Source: Nitratireductor arenosus
Lineage (GTDB): Bacteria; Pseudomonadota; Alphaproteobacteria; Rhizobiales; Rhizobiaceae
Reading direction: 5' to 3'
Assembly: GCF_009742725.1 (NCBI RefSeq)
Contig: NZ_WPHG01000003.1
Span: forward strand, 496,001-560,000
Length of the DNA stretch: 64,000 nt
In this document: positions 8,785 through 18,979 of the stretch, piece by piece
How positions within the stretch are numbered: position 1 is the first letter of the stretch
Layout of the letters: every line of letters begins with the position of its first letter
Made by a program: the position numbers and the translations under genes
Notes under the pieces: generated by a model
Database searches by the model: none
What the model saw: only the letters and a program-made list of their open reading frames with translations
What the model was told of the DNA's origin: nothing

Positions 8785-9468
8785 TCAGTCGTCGGGCGCC
8801 GAGCCCAGCTTCTCCAGTACGGCGCGGTTCAGAACCTTGAGCCCGCCGCGCCGAATTTCAATCACGCCGAGGCGGCGCCAGTCGGTCAGCGTCTTGTTGA
8901 TCGATTCCCGTGTCGCGCCGAGGAATTCGGCCAGTTCCGATTGCGAGATGCCGATCCAGCCGGTCTCGTCCTGGATCAGCTCACACAGCAACAAAAGCCG
9001 TTTGGCCAGCCGCGCCTCGATCTTGAGCAGGGCCTGGTCGCCAAGCTCCGCGCTCACCCAGCGCAGCCTGGCGCACAAAACCCCGATCATAGCGCTGGCG
9101 AGCCGGGGATGCGCCTCGATGCGGTCGAACAATTGCCGCCGCGACACCGATACCAAGGTGGCTTCCGTCAGGCAGGTCGCCGTGGCCGTCCGCAAGCCGC
9201 CGTCGAGCGCGCCGATCTCGCCGATCAGGCTCTTTTCGGTTTCGATATTGGCGACAAGCTTGCGCCCGCCTTCTGAATAGATCGCGATCTCGATCGTGCC
9301 GTCGATGACGCCGTAGACCCGGTCGGCCTCGTCGTCCTGCATGAACAGGTGATGACCGGGCTTCACATGCTCTTGCGGGCAGCCGTCGAACAGAAGCCGG
9401 AACAGCGCCTCCTCCAGGCGGACCTGTTGCTGCTCGCCCGCCGACCTGTCCATCAACTCACTTGCCAT
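8785..9468 (-). CDS. Crp/Fnr family transcriptional regulator
   Basis: A 227-residue regulator. The N-terminal cyclic-nucleotide-binding beta-roll contains GEIGALDGGLRTATAT, which resembles the phosphate-binding cassette of true cAMP receptors (Gly-Glu then Arg-Thr/Ser). There is no cysteine cluster as in Fnr. The C-terminal winged helix has SQSELAEFLGATRESINKTL as its helix-turn-helix. The ATG at 9468 was preferred over a longer frame because the added residues have no family similarity. It converges on the P450-peroxidase gene and is divergent from the PaaG-like gene, so it could regulate either. Cyclic nucleotide sensing is plausible given the cyclase gene at 2375 but is inferred. Confidence 0.9.
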   Translation of the reverse strand: MASELMDRSAGEQQQVRLEEALFRLLFDGCPQEHVKPGHHLFMQDDEADRVYGVIDGTIEIAIYSEGGRKLVANIETEKSLIGEIGALDGGLRTATATCLTEATLVSVSRRQLFDRIEAHPRLASAMIGVLCARLRWVSAELGDQALLKIEARLAKRLLLLCELIQDETGWIGISQSELAEFLGATRESINKTLTDWRRLGVIEIRRGGLKVLNRAVLEKLGSAPDD

Positions 9469-9626
9469 GCCCGTACTCAACCGGTATCCGCCGTCCAGCC
9501 GGATCGTTTCCCGTTGCAACGCCTCGCCTTCCGCCACGGGCGGTCCAGGCCGAAATTGATCGCCGCCGCCGGGCATGTAAACTGGCGCGGCCCGTACCAG
9601 CCGGCGGACCCAGGAGAAACAACCCG

Positions 9627-10424
9627 ATGAGCGACGCGCCAGTATTGCATGAACAAAAAGACGGTTACAGCGTCATCACGCTCAACCGGCCGGATCGTTT
9701 GAACGCGTTTAACGAATTGCAACACCAGCAATTGCGCGCGGCCCTCGACGCCTGCGAGGCCGACGCCGGCTGCGGCGCGATCGTCCTGACGGGCGCAGGC
9801 CGCGGCTTTTGCGCCGGCCAGGACCTTTCGGACCGCGATCCGACGCTGATCGGCGAGAATCCCGACCTCGGCAAGACGCTGGAGACTTTCTACAATCCGC
9901 TGGTGCGCAAGCTCAGGGCGATGCCCAAGCCCGTCATCTGTGCCGTCAACGGCGTGGCCGCCGGCGCCGGCGCCAATATAGCGCTCGCCTGCGATATCGT
10001 CATCGCGGCCAAATCGGCCAAATTCATCCAGGCTTTTTCCAAGATCGCGCTGATCCCCGACGCGGGCGGCACCTACTGGCTGACCCGGCTGGTGGGCGAG
10101 GCGCGGGCCATGGCGCTGGCGCTGACCGCGCATCCGCTTCCGGCGCAAGACGCCGCCGATTGGGGCCTGATCTGGCGGGCCGTCGAGGACGACCAATTGA
10201 TGGAAGAGGCGACCAGGCTGGCCGAAGGCTTCGCCAGCGGACCGACCCGCGCCTATGCGCTGACCAAGCGGGCGGTCCACGCCGCCTCGACCAATTCGCT
10301 CGACGCGCAGCTCGACCTGGAGCGGCAATTGCAGCGCGAGGCGGGCCGCTCCGACGACTACAAGGAGGGGGTGAGCGCCTTCCTCGAGAAGCGCCCGGCA
10401 AATTATCGGCGCAAGGCGGGATAG
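9627..10424 (+). CDS. paaG: Enoyl-CoA hydratase/isomerase, PaaG-like
   Basis: A 265-residue crotonase-fold enzyme. The oxyanion-hole segments GAGRGFCAGQDLSDR and AAGAGANIALACDIV are intact. The segment LIPDAGGT carries the aspartate that acts in PaaG, the 2-(1,2-epoxy-1,2-dihydrophenyl)acetyl-CoA isomerase of phenylacetate breakdown. Similarity to E. coli PaaG as I recall it is high along the whole length, including FYNPLVRKLR and the C-terminal GRSDDYKEGVSAFLEKR. No other paa genes are visible nearby, so a related broad-specificity isomerase cannot be excluded. AGGAGA lies upstream of the ATG at 9627. Confidence 0.85.
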   Translation: MSDAPVLHEQKDGYSVITLNRPDRLNAFNELQHQQLRAALDACEADAGCGAIVLTGAGRGFCAGQDLSDRDPTLIGENPDLGKTLETFYNPLVRKLRAMPKPVICAVNGVAAGAGANIALACDIVIAAKSAKFIQAFSKIALIPDAGGTYWLTRLVGEARAMALALTAHPLPAQDAADWGLIWRAVEDDQLMEEATRLAEGFASGPTRAYALTKRAVHAASTNSLDAQLDLERQLQREAGRSDDYKEGVSAFLEKRPANYRRKAG

Positions 10425-10497
10425 GGCGCGCCGGCGGCCAACGCCAGCCTGTGCCGGGGCGCGGCCTCCGCATGGATATCTGGCGCCGCAAACCGAA

Positions 10498-10524
10498 ACG
10501 GCCCGCGCAGAGGCTGCGGGCCGT
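10498..10524. terminator. Bidirectional hairpin between convergent genes
   Basis: ACGGCCCGC (10498-10506), nine-base loop, GCGGGCCGT (10516-10524): a perfect nine-pair stem between the ends of the PaaG-like gene and the CoxG-like gene. The T-tract is weak, so efficiency is uncertain. Confidence 0.6.
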
Positions 10525-10548
10525 CCGGTCGTTACGGGCTCTATCGCG

Positions 10549-11001
10549 TCAGGACTTGCTGACCTGCTCGTTCAGATTGGAAAAAAACTGTCCGGCGAGC
10601 TTTTTCGACGTCGACATGATGAGGCGGCTGCCGAGCTGGGCGATCTTGCCGCCGACATCGGCGTTGACCTTGTAGGTCAACAGCGTCTCGTTCGGTCCCT
10701 TTTCGACCAGTTCGACATCGGCGCCGCCCTTGGCGAAGCCGGCGATGCCGCCCTTGCCTTCGCCCTGGATCGTGTAGGAATGCGGCGGCTTGAGGTTCTT
10801 CAACTCGACCTCGCCGGAGAACTTCGCCTTGATCGGCCCGATCTTCAGCGACACGGTCGCCGCCATCTCGGTGTCCGACTTCTTCTCCAGGCTTTCGCAT
10901 CCCGGGATGCTGGCTTTCAGCACGTCGGGATCGTTGAGCGCCTTCCACACCTCGCCAATCGGAGCCTCGATCGTCTCCTCGCCTTCCATATTCACGGCCA
11001 T
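10549..11001 (-). CDS. SRPBCC family protein, CoxG (carbon monoxide dehydrogenase subunit G)-like
   Basis: A 150-residue START/SRPBCC-fold protein beginning MAVNMEGEETIEAPIGEVW, with IPGCESLEKKSDTEM and YKVNADVGGKIAQLGSRLI, all typical of the CoxG family. CoxG is thought to tether or assist maturation of molybdenum hydroxylases at the membrane. Here the gene stands alone, about 38 kb from coxSLM at 48989, so a functional link is only suggested by family. The ATG at 11001 is preceded by GGGAGACATTC. A longer upstream frame has no similarity. Transcription converges on the PaaG-like gene. Confidence 0.88.
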   Translation of the reverse strand: MAVNMEGEETIEAPIGEVWKALNDPDVLKASIPGCESLEKKSDTEMAATVSLKIGPIKAKFSGEVELKNLKPPHSYTIQGEGKGGIAGFAKGGADVELVEKGPNETLLTYKVNADVGGKIAQLGSRLIMSTSKKLAGQFFSNLNEQVSKS

Positions 11002-11144
11002 GAATGTCTCCCTTGCTCTCGGCGTTCGACCTAACCCAGCCGCCCGCGCGTGTCCATCGGCATGTGGTCGCGGACCCGCGCGCATATCCTTGCCGCCGCC
11101 GCGCCCTTGCAATAACCATAAGCCGATCACGACGGGAGTGCGCG

Positions 11145-12962
11145 ATGACGAACAGGGCGAACGGTCACCGGCGGCAGACCACCAGGCTGCGTTCCCAGCA
11201 ATGGTTCGACAATCCGGACGATCCCGGCATGACGGCGCTCTATCTCGAGCGTTATCTCAATTACGGCCTCACCCGCGAGGAACTGCAATCGGGCAAGCCG
11301 CTGATCGGCATCGCCCAGACCGGTTCGGATCTGTCGCCCTGCAATCGGCACCATATCGAGCTGGCCAAGCGGCTGCGCGCCGGCATCGAGGCGGCCGGCG
11401 GCATCCCGCTGGAATTTCCGGTCCACCCGATTCAGGAGACGGGCAAGCGCCCGACCGCCTCGCTCGACCGCAATCTCGCCTATCTCGCCCTGGTCGAGGT
11501 GCTCTACGGCTACCCGCTCGATGCGGTGGTGCTGACGATCGGCTGCGACAAGACCACGCCGGCGTTGCTGATGGCCGCGGCGACCGTCAACATTCCAGCG
11601 ATCGCGCTGTCGGTCGGGCCGATGCTCAATGGCTGGCACAAGGGTCGGCGCACCGGTTCAGGCACCATTGTGTGGGAATCGCGCGAGCGTTTGGCGGCCG
11701 GCGAGATCGACTATGAGGAGTTCATGGAGATCGTTTCCTCCTCCGCCCCCTCGGTCGGTTATTGCAACACGATGGGAACGGCCACGACGATGAACTCTCT
11801 CGCCGAGGCGCTCGGCATGCAGCTTCCCGGCTCGGCTGCCATCCCCGCGCCCTATCGCGAACGCGGCCAGATCGCCTACCAGACCGGACGGCGCATCGTC
11901 GCCATGGTCGAGGAGGACCTGAAGCCGTCCGACATCATGACGCGCGCCGCGTTTGAAAACGCCGTCGTCGTCAATTCGGCGATCGGCGGGTCGACCAACG
12001 CGCCGATCCACCTCAACGCGATCGCCCGTCATCTCGGCGTGCCGCTCGACAATGACGACTGGCAGGCGCTCGGGCACGACATCCCGCTGCTGGTGAATTT
12101 GCAGCCGGCCGGCGAATATCTCGGCGAGGACTACCACCATGCCGGCGGCGTGCCTGCGGTGGTCGCCGAGCTTTTGAAGGCCGGCCTGCTGCCGCATCCC
12201 GACGCCGTGACCGCCAACGGCCACTCGATCGGCGACAATTGCCGGGCGGTCGAAACGCTCGACACCGACGTCATCCGGCCGGTCGCGCGGCCGCTGAAGG
12301 CGGCGGCCGGTTTCATCAACCTGAAGGGTAACCTATTCGCGTCCGCGATCATGAAGACCAGCGTGATCTCCGAGGAGTTCCGCGCGCGCTATCTGTCCAA
12401 TCCAGACGATCCCGAGGCCTTTGAGGGCAATGCAGTCGTGTTCGACGGTCCCGAGGACTACCACGCCCGCATCGAGGACCCGGCGCTCGGCGTCGACGAG
12501 CGCTCGATCCTGTTCATGCGCGGCACCGGCCCGGTCGGCTATCCGGGCGCGGCCGAAGTGGTCAACATGCAGCCGCCGGCCGCGCTTTTGAAAAGGGGCA
12601 TTCACGCCCTACCCTGCGTCGGCGACGGCCGCCAGTCGGGAACGTCGGGCAGCCCCTCGATCCTCAACGCCTCGCCGGAGGCGGCGGCAGGCGGCGGACT
12701 GGCCCTTTTGCGCGACGGCGATCGCGTGCGCATCGATCTCGGCAAAGCGACCGCCGACATCTTGATTTCCGATGACGAGTTGCAGCGCCGGCGCACCGAA
12801 CTGGTCGAGCAGGGCGGTTATGCGTTTCCCGATCACCAGACGCCGTGGCAGGAAATCCAGCGCGCGATGGTCGATCAGCTTTCCGAAGGCATGGTGCTGA
12901 AACCGGCGGTGCGCTATCGCCGGATCGCCCAAGAGATGGGCGTTCCGCGCGACAATCACTGA
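11145..12962 (+). CDS. IlvD/Edd family dehydratase (sugar-acid dehydratase-like)
   Basis: A 605-residue member of the IlvD/Edd superfamily, Fe-S dependent dehydratases acting on dihydroxy acids or aldonic acids. The three cluster-ligand cysteines are visible at C66 ([10 protein letters not shown]), C134 (TIGCDKTTP) and C207 ([11 protein letters not shown]). The last part has the swivelling domain with [13 protein letters not shown] and [15 protein letters not shown]. The length and the CDKTTP and WHKGRR segments fit the arabinonate/xylonate dehydratase group better than biosynthetic IlvD, but the exact substrate cannot be read. It starts 143 bases from the divergent CoxG-like gene and is followed by a convergent MocR gene. 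No aldonate transporter is adjacent. Confidence 0.88.
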   Translation: MTNRANGHRRQTTRLRSQQWFDNPDDPGMTALYLERYLNYGLTREELQSGKPLIGIAQTGSDLSPCNRHHIELAKRLRAGIEAAGGIPLEFPVHPIQETGKRPTASLDRNLAYLALVEVLYGYPLDAVVLTIGCDKTTPALLMAAATVNIPAIALSVGPMLNGWHKGRRTGSGTIVWESRERLAAGEIDYEEFMEIVSSSAPSVGYCNTMGTATTMNSLAEALGMQLPGSAAIPAPYRERGQIAYQTGRRIVAMVEEDLKPSDIMTRAAFENAVVVNSAIGGSTNAPIHLNAIARHLGVPLDNDDWQALGHDIPLLVNLQPAGEYLGEDYHHAGGVPAVVAELLKAGLLPHPDAVTANGHSIGDNCRAVETLDTDVIRPVARPLKAAAGFINLKGNLFASAIMKTSVISEEFRARYLSNPDDPEAFEGNAVVFDGPEDYHARIEDPALGVDERSILFMRGTGPVGYPGAAEVVNMQPPAALLKRGIHALPCVGDGRQSGTSGSPSILNASPEAAAGGGLALLRDGDRVRIDLGKATADILISDDELQRRRTELVEQGGYAFPDHQTPWQEIQRAMVDQLSEGMVLKPAVRYRRIAQEMGVPRDNH

Positions 12963-13030
12963 GCGAAGCGCCAGGCGCCGACCCGCGAAACCGGCGCCGG
13001 GCCTGCGGGCCGATCGTGCCGGGGCGGAGA

Positions 13031-14521
13031 TCAGGCGGCGGCGCGTCGTCCGGCCGCAACGGCCAGTTCGCGGATGCCCGGCTCGATATTTTGCAGCGCG
13101 ATCGAGGAAATCCCCAGCCGGATGAAGCGGGTCGGCGCATTGATGCCGTCGAAGAAGCGGGCGCCGGGCTCGATCAGGACGCTGCGCGCGGCGGCGATCT
13201 CGGCGAGCTTGTCGGAATCGATGTCCGCAGGCCCCTGCAGCCAGATCGATGTGCCGCCGGCCGAATCCGTCACCCGCCAGTCGGGCAGGTGACAGGCGAT
13301 CGCCTGCGTGAGCCGTTCGCGGCGCTCGGCGAAGGCGCTCGACAGGCGCCGCACCAGCGCGTCGTGATGGCCGAGCGACAAAAACAGCGCCACGGCGCGC
13401 TGGTTGTTCGCCGGCGGGTGGCGCAGCATGAAGCGCCGCAATGCGCGCAGTTCGGCGATCAGTTCGGCCGAGGCGACGATGTAGCCGAGCCGCAGCCCGG
13501 GCGCGAGCGTCTTCGACATCGAGCCGACATGGACGACGCGTCCGGTCCGGTCGAGGCTTTTCAGCGCCTGCTGCGGCGCCTCGTCGATCAACTGGCTGTC
13601 ATAGCCGTCCTCGATGATGATTTGGTCGTATTTGACCGCGCGCGCCAGAAGCTCCTCGCGCCGTCCGGCGCTGAGCGGCACCATGGTCGGACAATGGTGG
13701 CTCGGCGTGACGAACACGTAGCCGCAATCGGCGGGGATGCGCTCGGTGACGATGCCGTTGCCGTCGACGGGCACAGGCACGGTTTCGGCACCCGAAAGCC
13801 GGAAGATCGAGCGCGCGTCGGGATAGCCCGGCTCCTCCATCGCCACGCGCGTGCCCTTGCCCATCAGAAGCTGGGCCAACATGTAAAGCGCGTTTTGCGC
13901 GCCCAGCGTCACGATGATCTCGTCGGGATTGGCGAAGATGCCGCGGCGCGGCAAAAGGCGCGCCTGGATCTGCTCGATCAGCAGTGGGTCGTCCTGATCG
14001 ACCATGTCGGCCGCCCAGTCGCGGATTTCCAGCACGGCCAGCGCCATGCGGTTGCACTCGCGCCATTCGGCGGTCGGAAACAGCGCCGGATCGAACTGGC
14101 CGTAGACGAACGGATAGGACGACTTGATCCAGTTCTCCATCTTCATCGGCGCCGGCATTTCGCTCGCCGGAATCTTGCGGCGTTTTTTCCAGTCGATGCC
14201 GCTGCCCGACGGCGTGCTCTTGGGCACCTGCCGCGAGGGCGTGGTCAGCACTTCCGGGTTGACGAAATGGCCGCGCCGCTCGCGCGCGATCAAAAAACCC
14301 TGGTCGACGAGCTGTTGGAAGGCGAGCACGACCGTTCCGCGCGCGACGCCGAGCTTTTCGGCCAGGATGCGGCACGACGGCAGCGGCATCGATGGCGAGA
14401 TCTGCCGGTCGAGGATCGCGGCCACGATCGCCTGGCGGATTTGAGCCTGCAGCGTCTGCCCGGAATCGGGCGAGATGGTGAACAGTCCGGACCAGATCGC
14501 GGAATCGTTTCTCGTAGCCAT
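13031..14521 (-). CDS. MocR-type regulator: GntR winged helix fused to an aminotransferase-like domain
   Basis: A 496-residue chimeric regulator. Residues about 20-85 are a GntR winged helix (LPSCRILAEKLGVARGTVV). The rest is a fold-type I aminotransferase domain, with the PLP lysine expected in HVGSMSKTLAPGLRLGY and the SPSHHCPTM, EDGYDSQL segments. Such proteins (PdxR, GabR, TauR) bind PLP and an amino compound to control transcription. The ATG at 14521 begins the winged-helix part. A TAAAC-GGGT-GTTTA inverted repeat lies 27 bases upstream and may be its operator. The divergent neighbour is pgi, which is not a usual MocR target, so the regulated gene is uncertain. Confidence 0.93.
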   Translation of the reverse strand: MATRNDSAIWSGLFTISPDSGQTLQAQIRQAIVAAILDRQISPSMPLPSCRILAEKLGVARGTVVLAFQQLVDQGFLIARERRGHFVNPEVLTTPSRQVPKSTPSGSGIDWKKRRKIPASEMPAPMKMENWIKSSYPFVYGQFDPALFPTAEWRECNRMALAVLEIRDWAADMVDQDDPLLIEQIQARLLPRRGIFANPDEIIVTLGAQNALYMLAQLLMGKGTRVAMEEPGYPDARSIFRLSGAETVPVPVDGNGIVTERIPADCGYVFVTPSHHCPTMVPLSAGRREELLARAVKYDQIIIEDGYDSQLIDEAPQQALKSLDRTGRVVHVGSMSKTLAPGLRLGYIVASAELIAELRALRRFMLRHPPANNQRAVALFLSLGHHDALVRRLSSAFAERRERLTQAIACHLPDWRVTDSAGGTSIWLQGPADIDSDKLAEIAAARSVLIEPGARFFDGINAPTRFIRLGISSIALQNIEPGIRELAVAAGRRAAA

Positions 14522-14547
14522 GGCGCAACACCCTCCACCTAGACCAT

Positions 14548-14561
14548 TAAACGGGTGTTTA
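14548..14561. promoter_or_regulatory. Inverted repeat in MocR/pgi divergent promoter
   Basis: TAAAC (14548-14552), GGGT, GTTTA (14557-14561). It lies between the MocR start (14521) and the pgi start (14734). An autoregulatory role for the MocR protein is an inference from position. Confidence 0.4.
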
Positions 14562-14733
14562 GTGCGCTTCAAGACTGGTCCAACCACCTGTGCCAGGCTT
14601 TTTTGTCACCGATGCAATTCCGCAACGAAAGGTTTGGCGGCAAACGGCCTTGCAACGGACGCGGGTGAAATCGGCCTGGCCGCTTCTTTTCGCCGATGAA
14701 ATACTCTAAGTGCGGACTGGAAAGGACGAAACC

Positions 14734-16377
14734 GTGGATCGCAACGCCTTCGACCGCGCGCTTGCCGCGCTGCGTGCCTCGCGCGAGGGGCCCGTTCCCT
14801 TCGACATAGCCGCCGCGTTTCGCTCCGATCCGGCCCGCTTCGAGGCGTTTTCGCTGCGCCTCGACGATCTCCTCATCGATTGGTCCAAGACCGCCGTCGA
14901 CCACGCTGTCATGGGCCGGCTCGCCGAACTCGCCCGCGCGGCCGGGGTCGAAGAGCGGCGCGCGGCGATGTTTGCCGGCGAGGCGATCAACACCACCGAG
15001 GGCCGGGCCGTACTGCATGTCGCCCTGCGCGCGCCGGCGGGGGCCGGCTTTCACGCCGAGGGCGAGGCCGTAATGGCCGGGGTGCACGATGTCCTCGACC
15101 GCATGGCCGCGTTTTGCGATTCGGTCAGGCAGGGCACGCTGGTCGGCGCCACAGGCCGGCCATTCACCGACATCGTCAATATCGGCATTGGCGGCTCCGA
15201 TCTCGGGCCGGCCATGGCCACGCAGGCGCTGGCGCCGTTTCACGACGGTCCGCGTTGCCATTTCGTCTCCAATGTCGACGGCGCCCATATCGCCGACACG
15301 CTGAACGGGCTGGAGCCCGCGACCACGCTGGTCATCGTCGCCTCGAAGACCTTCACCACCGTCGAGACGATGACCAACGCCGCGACGGCGCGGACCTGGA
15401 TCGAACGCGCGCTCGGCCGCGAGGCTGTCGGCGCGCATTTCGCCGCCGTCTCCACGGCGCTCGACAAGGTGGCTGCGTTCGGTATCGGCGGTGAGCGGGT
15501 GTTCGGCTTCTGGGACTGGGTCGGCGGCCGCTACTCGTTATGGTCGGCCATCGGCCTGCCGATCATGCTGGCGATCGGCCCGGCCCGCTTCCGCGAGTTT
15601 CTGGCCGGCGCGCATACTATGGACGAGCATTTTCGGGCCGCGCCGCTTTTGGAGAACCTGCCGGTCGTGCTCGGCCTGATCGGCTTCTGGCACCGGGTCG
15701 TGTGCCGCTATCCGGCACGCGCGATCATCCCCTACGACCAGCGCCTGGCGCGCCTGCCCGCCTATCTGCAACAGCTCGACATGGAATCGAACGGCAAGTC
15801 CGTTCTGGTCGACGGCGCGCCGGCCGCCACCGCCACCGGGCCGCTGGTGTGGGGGGAGCCCGGCACCAACGGCCAGCATGCCTTCTTCCAGCTTCTGCAC
15901 CAGGGCACCGATGTGATCCCGGTCGAGTTCATCGCCGCCGCGCGCGGCCACGAGCCGGAGCTGGAAACCCACCACGCCCTGCTGCTGGCAAACTGCCTAG
16001 CCCAGTCCGAGGCGCTGATGAAGGGGCGCACGCTTGAAGAGGCGCGCGCCCAGCTGCGGGCCCGCGACCTAGCTGACGCCGCCGTCGAGGCGCTGGCGCC
16101 GCACCGCGTCTTCGCCGGCAACCGCCCCTCGATCACCATCCTCCACAAATCGCTCGATCCCTATGCGCTTGGCCGGCTGATCGCGCTCTACGAGCATCGG
16201 GTTTTCGTCGAAGCACAGCTTTTCGGCATCAACGCCTTCGACCAGTGGGGTGTCGAGCTCGGCAAGGAACTGGCGACCGCGCTGCTGCCCGTCGTCCAGG
16301 GAAAACGCGGCGCCGACGACAAGGACGCATCCACCGCCGGACTGGTGCGCTATCTGCGCACAAGCGCGCGGACCTGA
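14734..16377 (+). CDS. pgi: Glucose-6-phosphate isomerase
   Basis: A 547-residue phosphoglucose isomerase that interconverts glucose 6-phosphate and fructose 6-phosphate. Conserved blocks are complete: DWSKTAVD near the N-terminus, [68 protein letters not shown] and the C-terminal [11 protein letters not shown]. The length is that of the long bacterial form. The GTG at 14734 is preferred because GGAAAGGA lies ten bases upstream; a GTG at 14710 would add eight residues. A HAD phosphatase gene starts five bases after its stop, indicating an operon. Confidence 0.97.
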   Translation: MDRNAFDRALAALRASREGPVPFDIAAAFRSDPARFEAFSLRLDDLLIDWSKTAVDHAVMGRLAELARAAGVEERRAAMFAGEAINTTEGRAVLHVALRAPAGAGFHAEGEAVMAGVHDVLDRMAAFCDSVRQGTLVGATGRPFTDIVNIGIGGSDLGPAMATQALAPFHDGPRCHFVSNVDGAHIADTLNGLEPATTLVIVASKTFTTVETMTNAATARTWIERALGREAVGAHFAAVSTALDKVAAFGIGGERVFGFWDWVGGRYSLWSAIGLPIMLAIGPARFREFLAGAHTMDEHFRAAPLLENLPVVLGLIGFWHRVVCRYPARAIIPYDQRLARLPAYLQQLDMESNGKSVLVDGAPAATATGPLVWGEPGTNGQHAFFQLLHQGTDVIPVEFIAAARGHEPELETHHALLLANCLAQSEALMKGRTLEEARAQLRARDLADAAVEALAPHRVFAGNRPSITILHKSLDPYALGRLIALYEHRVFVEAQLFGINAFDQWGVELGKELATALLPVVQGKRGADDKDASTAGLVRYLRTSART

Positions 16378-16381
16378 CGGG

Positions 16382-17083
16382 ATGGCGATCCGGGGCATCC
16401 TGTTCGACAAGGACGGCACCCTGGTCGACTTCCACGCGACCTGGTCGGCAGTCGCCGAGGCGCTGGCCCACGAGGCCGCCGGGGGGGATCGCGTCCGCGC
16501 CGCGACACTGCTTGCTGCGGTCGGCTATGATGCTGAGGCTGGGGTTTTTCAGGCCGATTCGGTACTGGCCGCTGGCACCAATGCCGACGTGGTGGCGCTC
16601 TGGTATCCGGCGCTCGCGGCGCAGGCACGCCAGCAGATGATCGTCCGTTTCGACCGGCTGACAGCGAGCCAGGGCGCGGCCGCCGCCGTCGCAGTGCCGG
16701 GCTGCGCCCAGGCGATCGAGGCCTTGCACGCGGCCGGATTCCGGCTCGGCGTGGCGACCAACGATTCCACCGGCGGGGCGGAACGGACCCTGGTGAGCCT
16801 CGGTATCGCCCAAATGTTCGACGCCGCTTACGGTTACGACGCCGTCGCAGCGCCGAAGCCGGCGCCGGACACGGTCTACGCGTTCTGCGACCTGACCGGG
16901 CTGAAACCGTCCGAGATCGCGATGGTCGGTGACAACCGCCACGATCTCGACATGGCGCGCGCGGCCGGCGCGGGCCTCGCCATCGGGGTCTTGTCGGGGA
17001 CCGGCACGCGCCAATCCCTGGCCGGCGCCGACGTCATCCTGGACTCCATCGCCGCTCTGCCGGACTGGCTGGCGCGGCGCTGA
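16382..17083 (+). CDS. HAD family hydrolase (phosphoglycolate phosphatase-like)
   Basis: A 233-residue HAD-superfamily phosphatase. Motif I is ILFDKDGTLVD with the nucleophilic aspartate. Motif II lies around VATNDSTGG, and motif IV is MVGDNRHDLDMARAAGA. A helical cap between motifs I and II makes it subclass I, like Gph phosphoglycolate phosphatases. It follows pgi by four bases and is surely co-transcribed. If it does act on 2-phosphoglycolate it would yield glycolate, a precursor of the glyoxylate used by the bhc pathway in this window, but HAD specificity cannot be read from sequence. Confidence 0.9.
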   Translation: MAIRGILFDKDGTLVDFHATWSAVAEALAHEAAGGDRVRAATLLAAVGYDAEAGVFQADSVLAAGTNADVVALWYPALAAQARQQMIVRFDRLTASQGAAAAVAVPGCAQAIEALHAAGFRLGVATNDSTGGAERTLVSLGIAQMFDAAYGYDAVAAPKPAPDTVYAFCDLTGLKPSEIAMVGDNRHDLDMARAAGAGLAIGVLSGTGTRQSLAGADVILDSIAALPDWLARR

Positions 17084-17141
17084 GAGCCCCGCCACCAGAT
17101 GAAGACGTGCACCGGTTCCGTGCGTTCGCTTGCGCGGCGCG

Positions 17142-18839
17142 TCAGTTCCGCAACTCTCGTCGCAGGATCTTGCCGACATTGGTTTTCGGCAATTCGTCGC
17201 GGAACTCGATCTGCTTCGGCCGCTTGTATCCGGTAAGCTTGTCCTTACAGTAATCGTAGATGTCCTGCTCGCTCAGCGCGGGGTCCTTCTTGACGATGAA
17301 GAGCTTCGGCACCTCGCCGGATTTCTCGTCCGGTACGCCGACCGCGGCGACTTCCAGAACGCCGGGATGGCCCGCCACCACCTCTTCGATCTCGTTGGGA
17401 TAGACGTTGAAGCCGGATACAAGGATCATGTCCTTCTTGCGGTCGACGATCTTGACGAAACCGTTCTCGTCCATGAAGCCCATGTCGCCGGACTTGAAGA
17501 AGCCGTCGGCGGTGAAGACATTGGCGGTCTCGTCGGGACGGTTCCAGTAGCCGGCCATCACCTGAGGACCGCGAATGCAGATCTCGCCGACTTCGCCGAG
17601 CGAAAGATCCTTGCCATCCTCGTCGCGGATGGCGATTTCGGTCGACGGGATCGGCAGGCCGATCGTGCCGGTGAACGTGTCGCTGTCGAAGCGGTTCGCG
17701 GTCGCCACCGGCGCGGTCTCCGACAGGCCGTAACCTTCGGCAATCACGATGCCGGTTAGCTTCTGCCAACGCTCGGCGACGCCGCGCTGCACGGCCATGC
17801 CGCCGCCGAACGTCAAAAGCAGCGGCTTGAAGTCGATCTTATGGAACTCCTCATTGTTCAACAGCGCGTTGAACAGCGTGTTGAGGCCGGGAAAGACGTT
17901 GATGGAGTATTTGGCGAATTCCTTGACCAGCGCGGGGATGTCGCGCGGATTGGGAATCAGGATGTTTTCGGCACCTTGCTGCATGCCCATAACCGCGTTC
18001 ACCGTCAGCGCGTAGATGTGATAGAGCGGCAGCGCGCACAGATAGACCGCGCGGTCCGGGCGCGGCTTTTTCGCATAGGCGCTTTCGATCCAGATCGCGT
18101 TCTGCGCCACATTGGCGAGGATGTTGCTGTGCAGTAGCGTCGCGCCCTTGGACACGCCGGTCGTGCCACCGGTATATTGCAGGAAGGCGACGTCGTCGGG
18201 GGCCAGTTCGACCGGCTTCAGCCCGGCCGTCGCGCCGGCGGCGAGTGCGTCGTTGAAGGGAATGTGGCCGGGCAGAGACCAGGCCGGAACCATCTTCTTC
18301 ACGTGCCGCACAACCAGGTTGACGATCAGCCCCTTGAACCCGAGCAGGTCGCCCATCGTCGCCACCACCACATGCTTGACCTTGGTGCGCGCGATCACCG
18401 CCTGAAGCGTGGCGGCGAAATTTTCCAGGATCACGATCGCCTCGGCGCCGGAATCGTTGAGCTGATGTTCCAGTTCGCGCGGCGTATAGAGCGGGTTGAC
18501 GTTGACCACCGTGAAGCCGGCGCGCAGCGTGCCCATCATGGCGAGCGGATATTGCAGCACGTTCGGCATCATGATGGCGACGCGCGCGCCTTTGGCGAGC
18601 CCCTTCGACTGGAGGAACGCGCCGAACTCGTCCGACTTCTTTCCGACCTCGGCATAGGTCAGCGATTTGCCCATGCAGGTGAAGGCCGGCCTGTCGGCAT
18701 ATGTCTTGCAGGCGTCGGAAAGCAGCGCGCCGATCGAGGTGGCGGGCAGGGGGCCGATTTCGGCCGGCATGCCTTCCGGATAGGTCTTCAGCCACGGGCG
18801 CTCGGCGGTAGCGGGCTTGTTTGCGTTGGTCTTGTTCAC
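17142..18839 (-). CDS. fadD: Long-chain fatty acid-CoA ligase
   Basis: A 565-residue ANL-superfamily acyl-CoA synthetase that activates fatty acids with ATP and CoA. The AMP-binding signature is YTGGTTGVSKGATLLHSN; GYGLSETAPV and the hinge DRKKDMILVSGFNVYPNEIE are intact, and the C-terminal catalytic lysine is expected in LPKTNVGKILRRELR. The N-terminal WLKTYPEG..IG opening is typical of FadD. I chose the GTG at 18839, five bases after GGGAGG; an in-frame GTG at 18845 overlaps that site and is less likely. A palindromic TTTACG-TAAA-CGTAAA motif lies about 140 bases upstream and recurs before the nitronate monooxygenase gene. Confidence 0.95.
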   Translation of the reverse strand: MNKTNANKPATAERPWLKTYPEGMPAEIGPLPATSIGALLSDACKTYADRPAFTCMGKSLTYAEVGKKSDEFGAFLQSKGLAKGARVAIMMPNVLQYPLAMMGTLRAGFTVVNVNPLYTPRELEHQLNDSGAEAIVILENFAATLQAVIARTKVKHVVVATMGDLLGFKGLIVNLVVRHVKKMVPAWSLPGHIPFNDALAAGATAGLKPVELAPDDVAFLQYTGGTTGVSKGATLLHSNILANVAQNAIWIESAYAKKPRPDRAVYLCALPLYHIYALTVNAVMGMQQGAENILIPNPRDIPALVKEFAKYSINVFPGLNTLFNALLNNEEFHKIDFKPLLLTFGGGMAVQRGVAERWQKLTGIVIAEGYGLSETAPVATANRFDSDTFTGTIGLPIPSTEIAIRDEDGKDLSLGEVGEICIRGPQVMAGYWNRPDETANVFTADGFFKSGDMGFMDENGFVKIVDRKKDMILVSGFNVYPNEIEEVVAGHPGVLEVAAVGVPDEKSGEVPKLFIVKKDPALSEQDIYDYCKDKLTGYKRPKQIEFRDELPKTNVGKILRRELRN

Positions 18840-18979
18840 TGTCACCTCCCTTGCGCCGTTGAGCGCATTTCGACACCGGCGCGTCTGCGTCGCGTAGTGT
18901 CGGCCACGCGCGCCTTCGATGCAATCGCCGGCTTGTCTTCCTGTTCGTATCTAGGCCTAACTCGCCAATCCGCACAATA

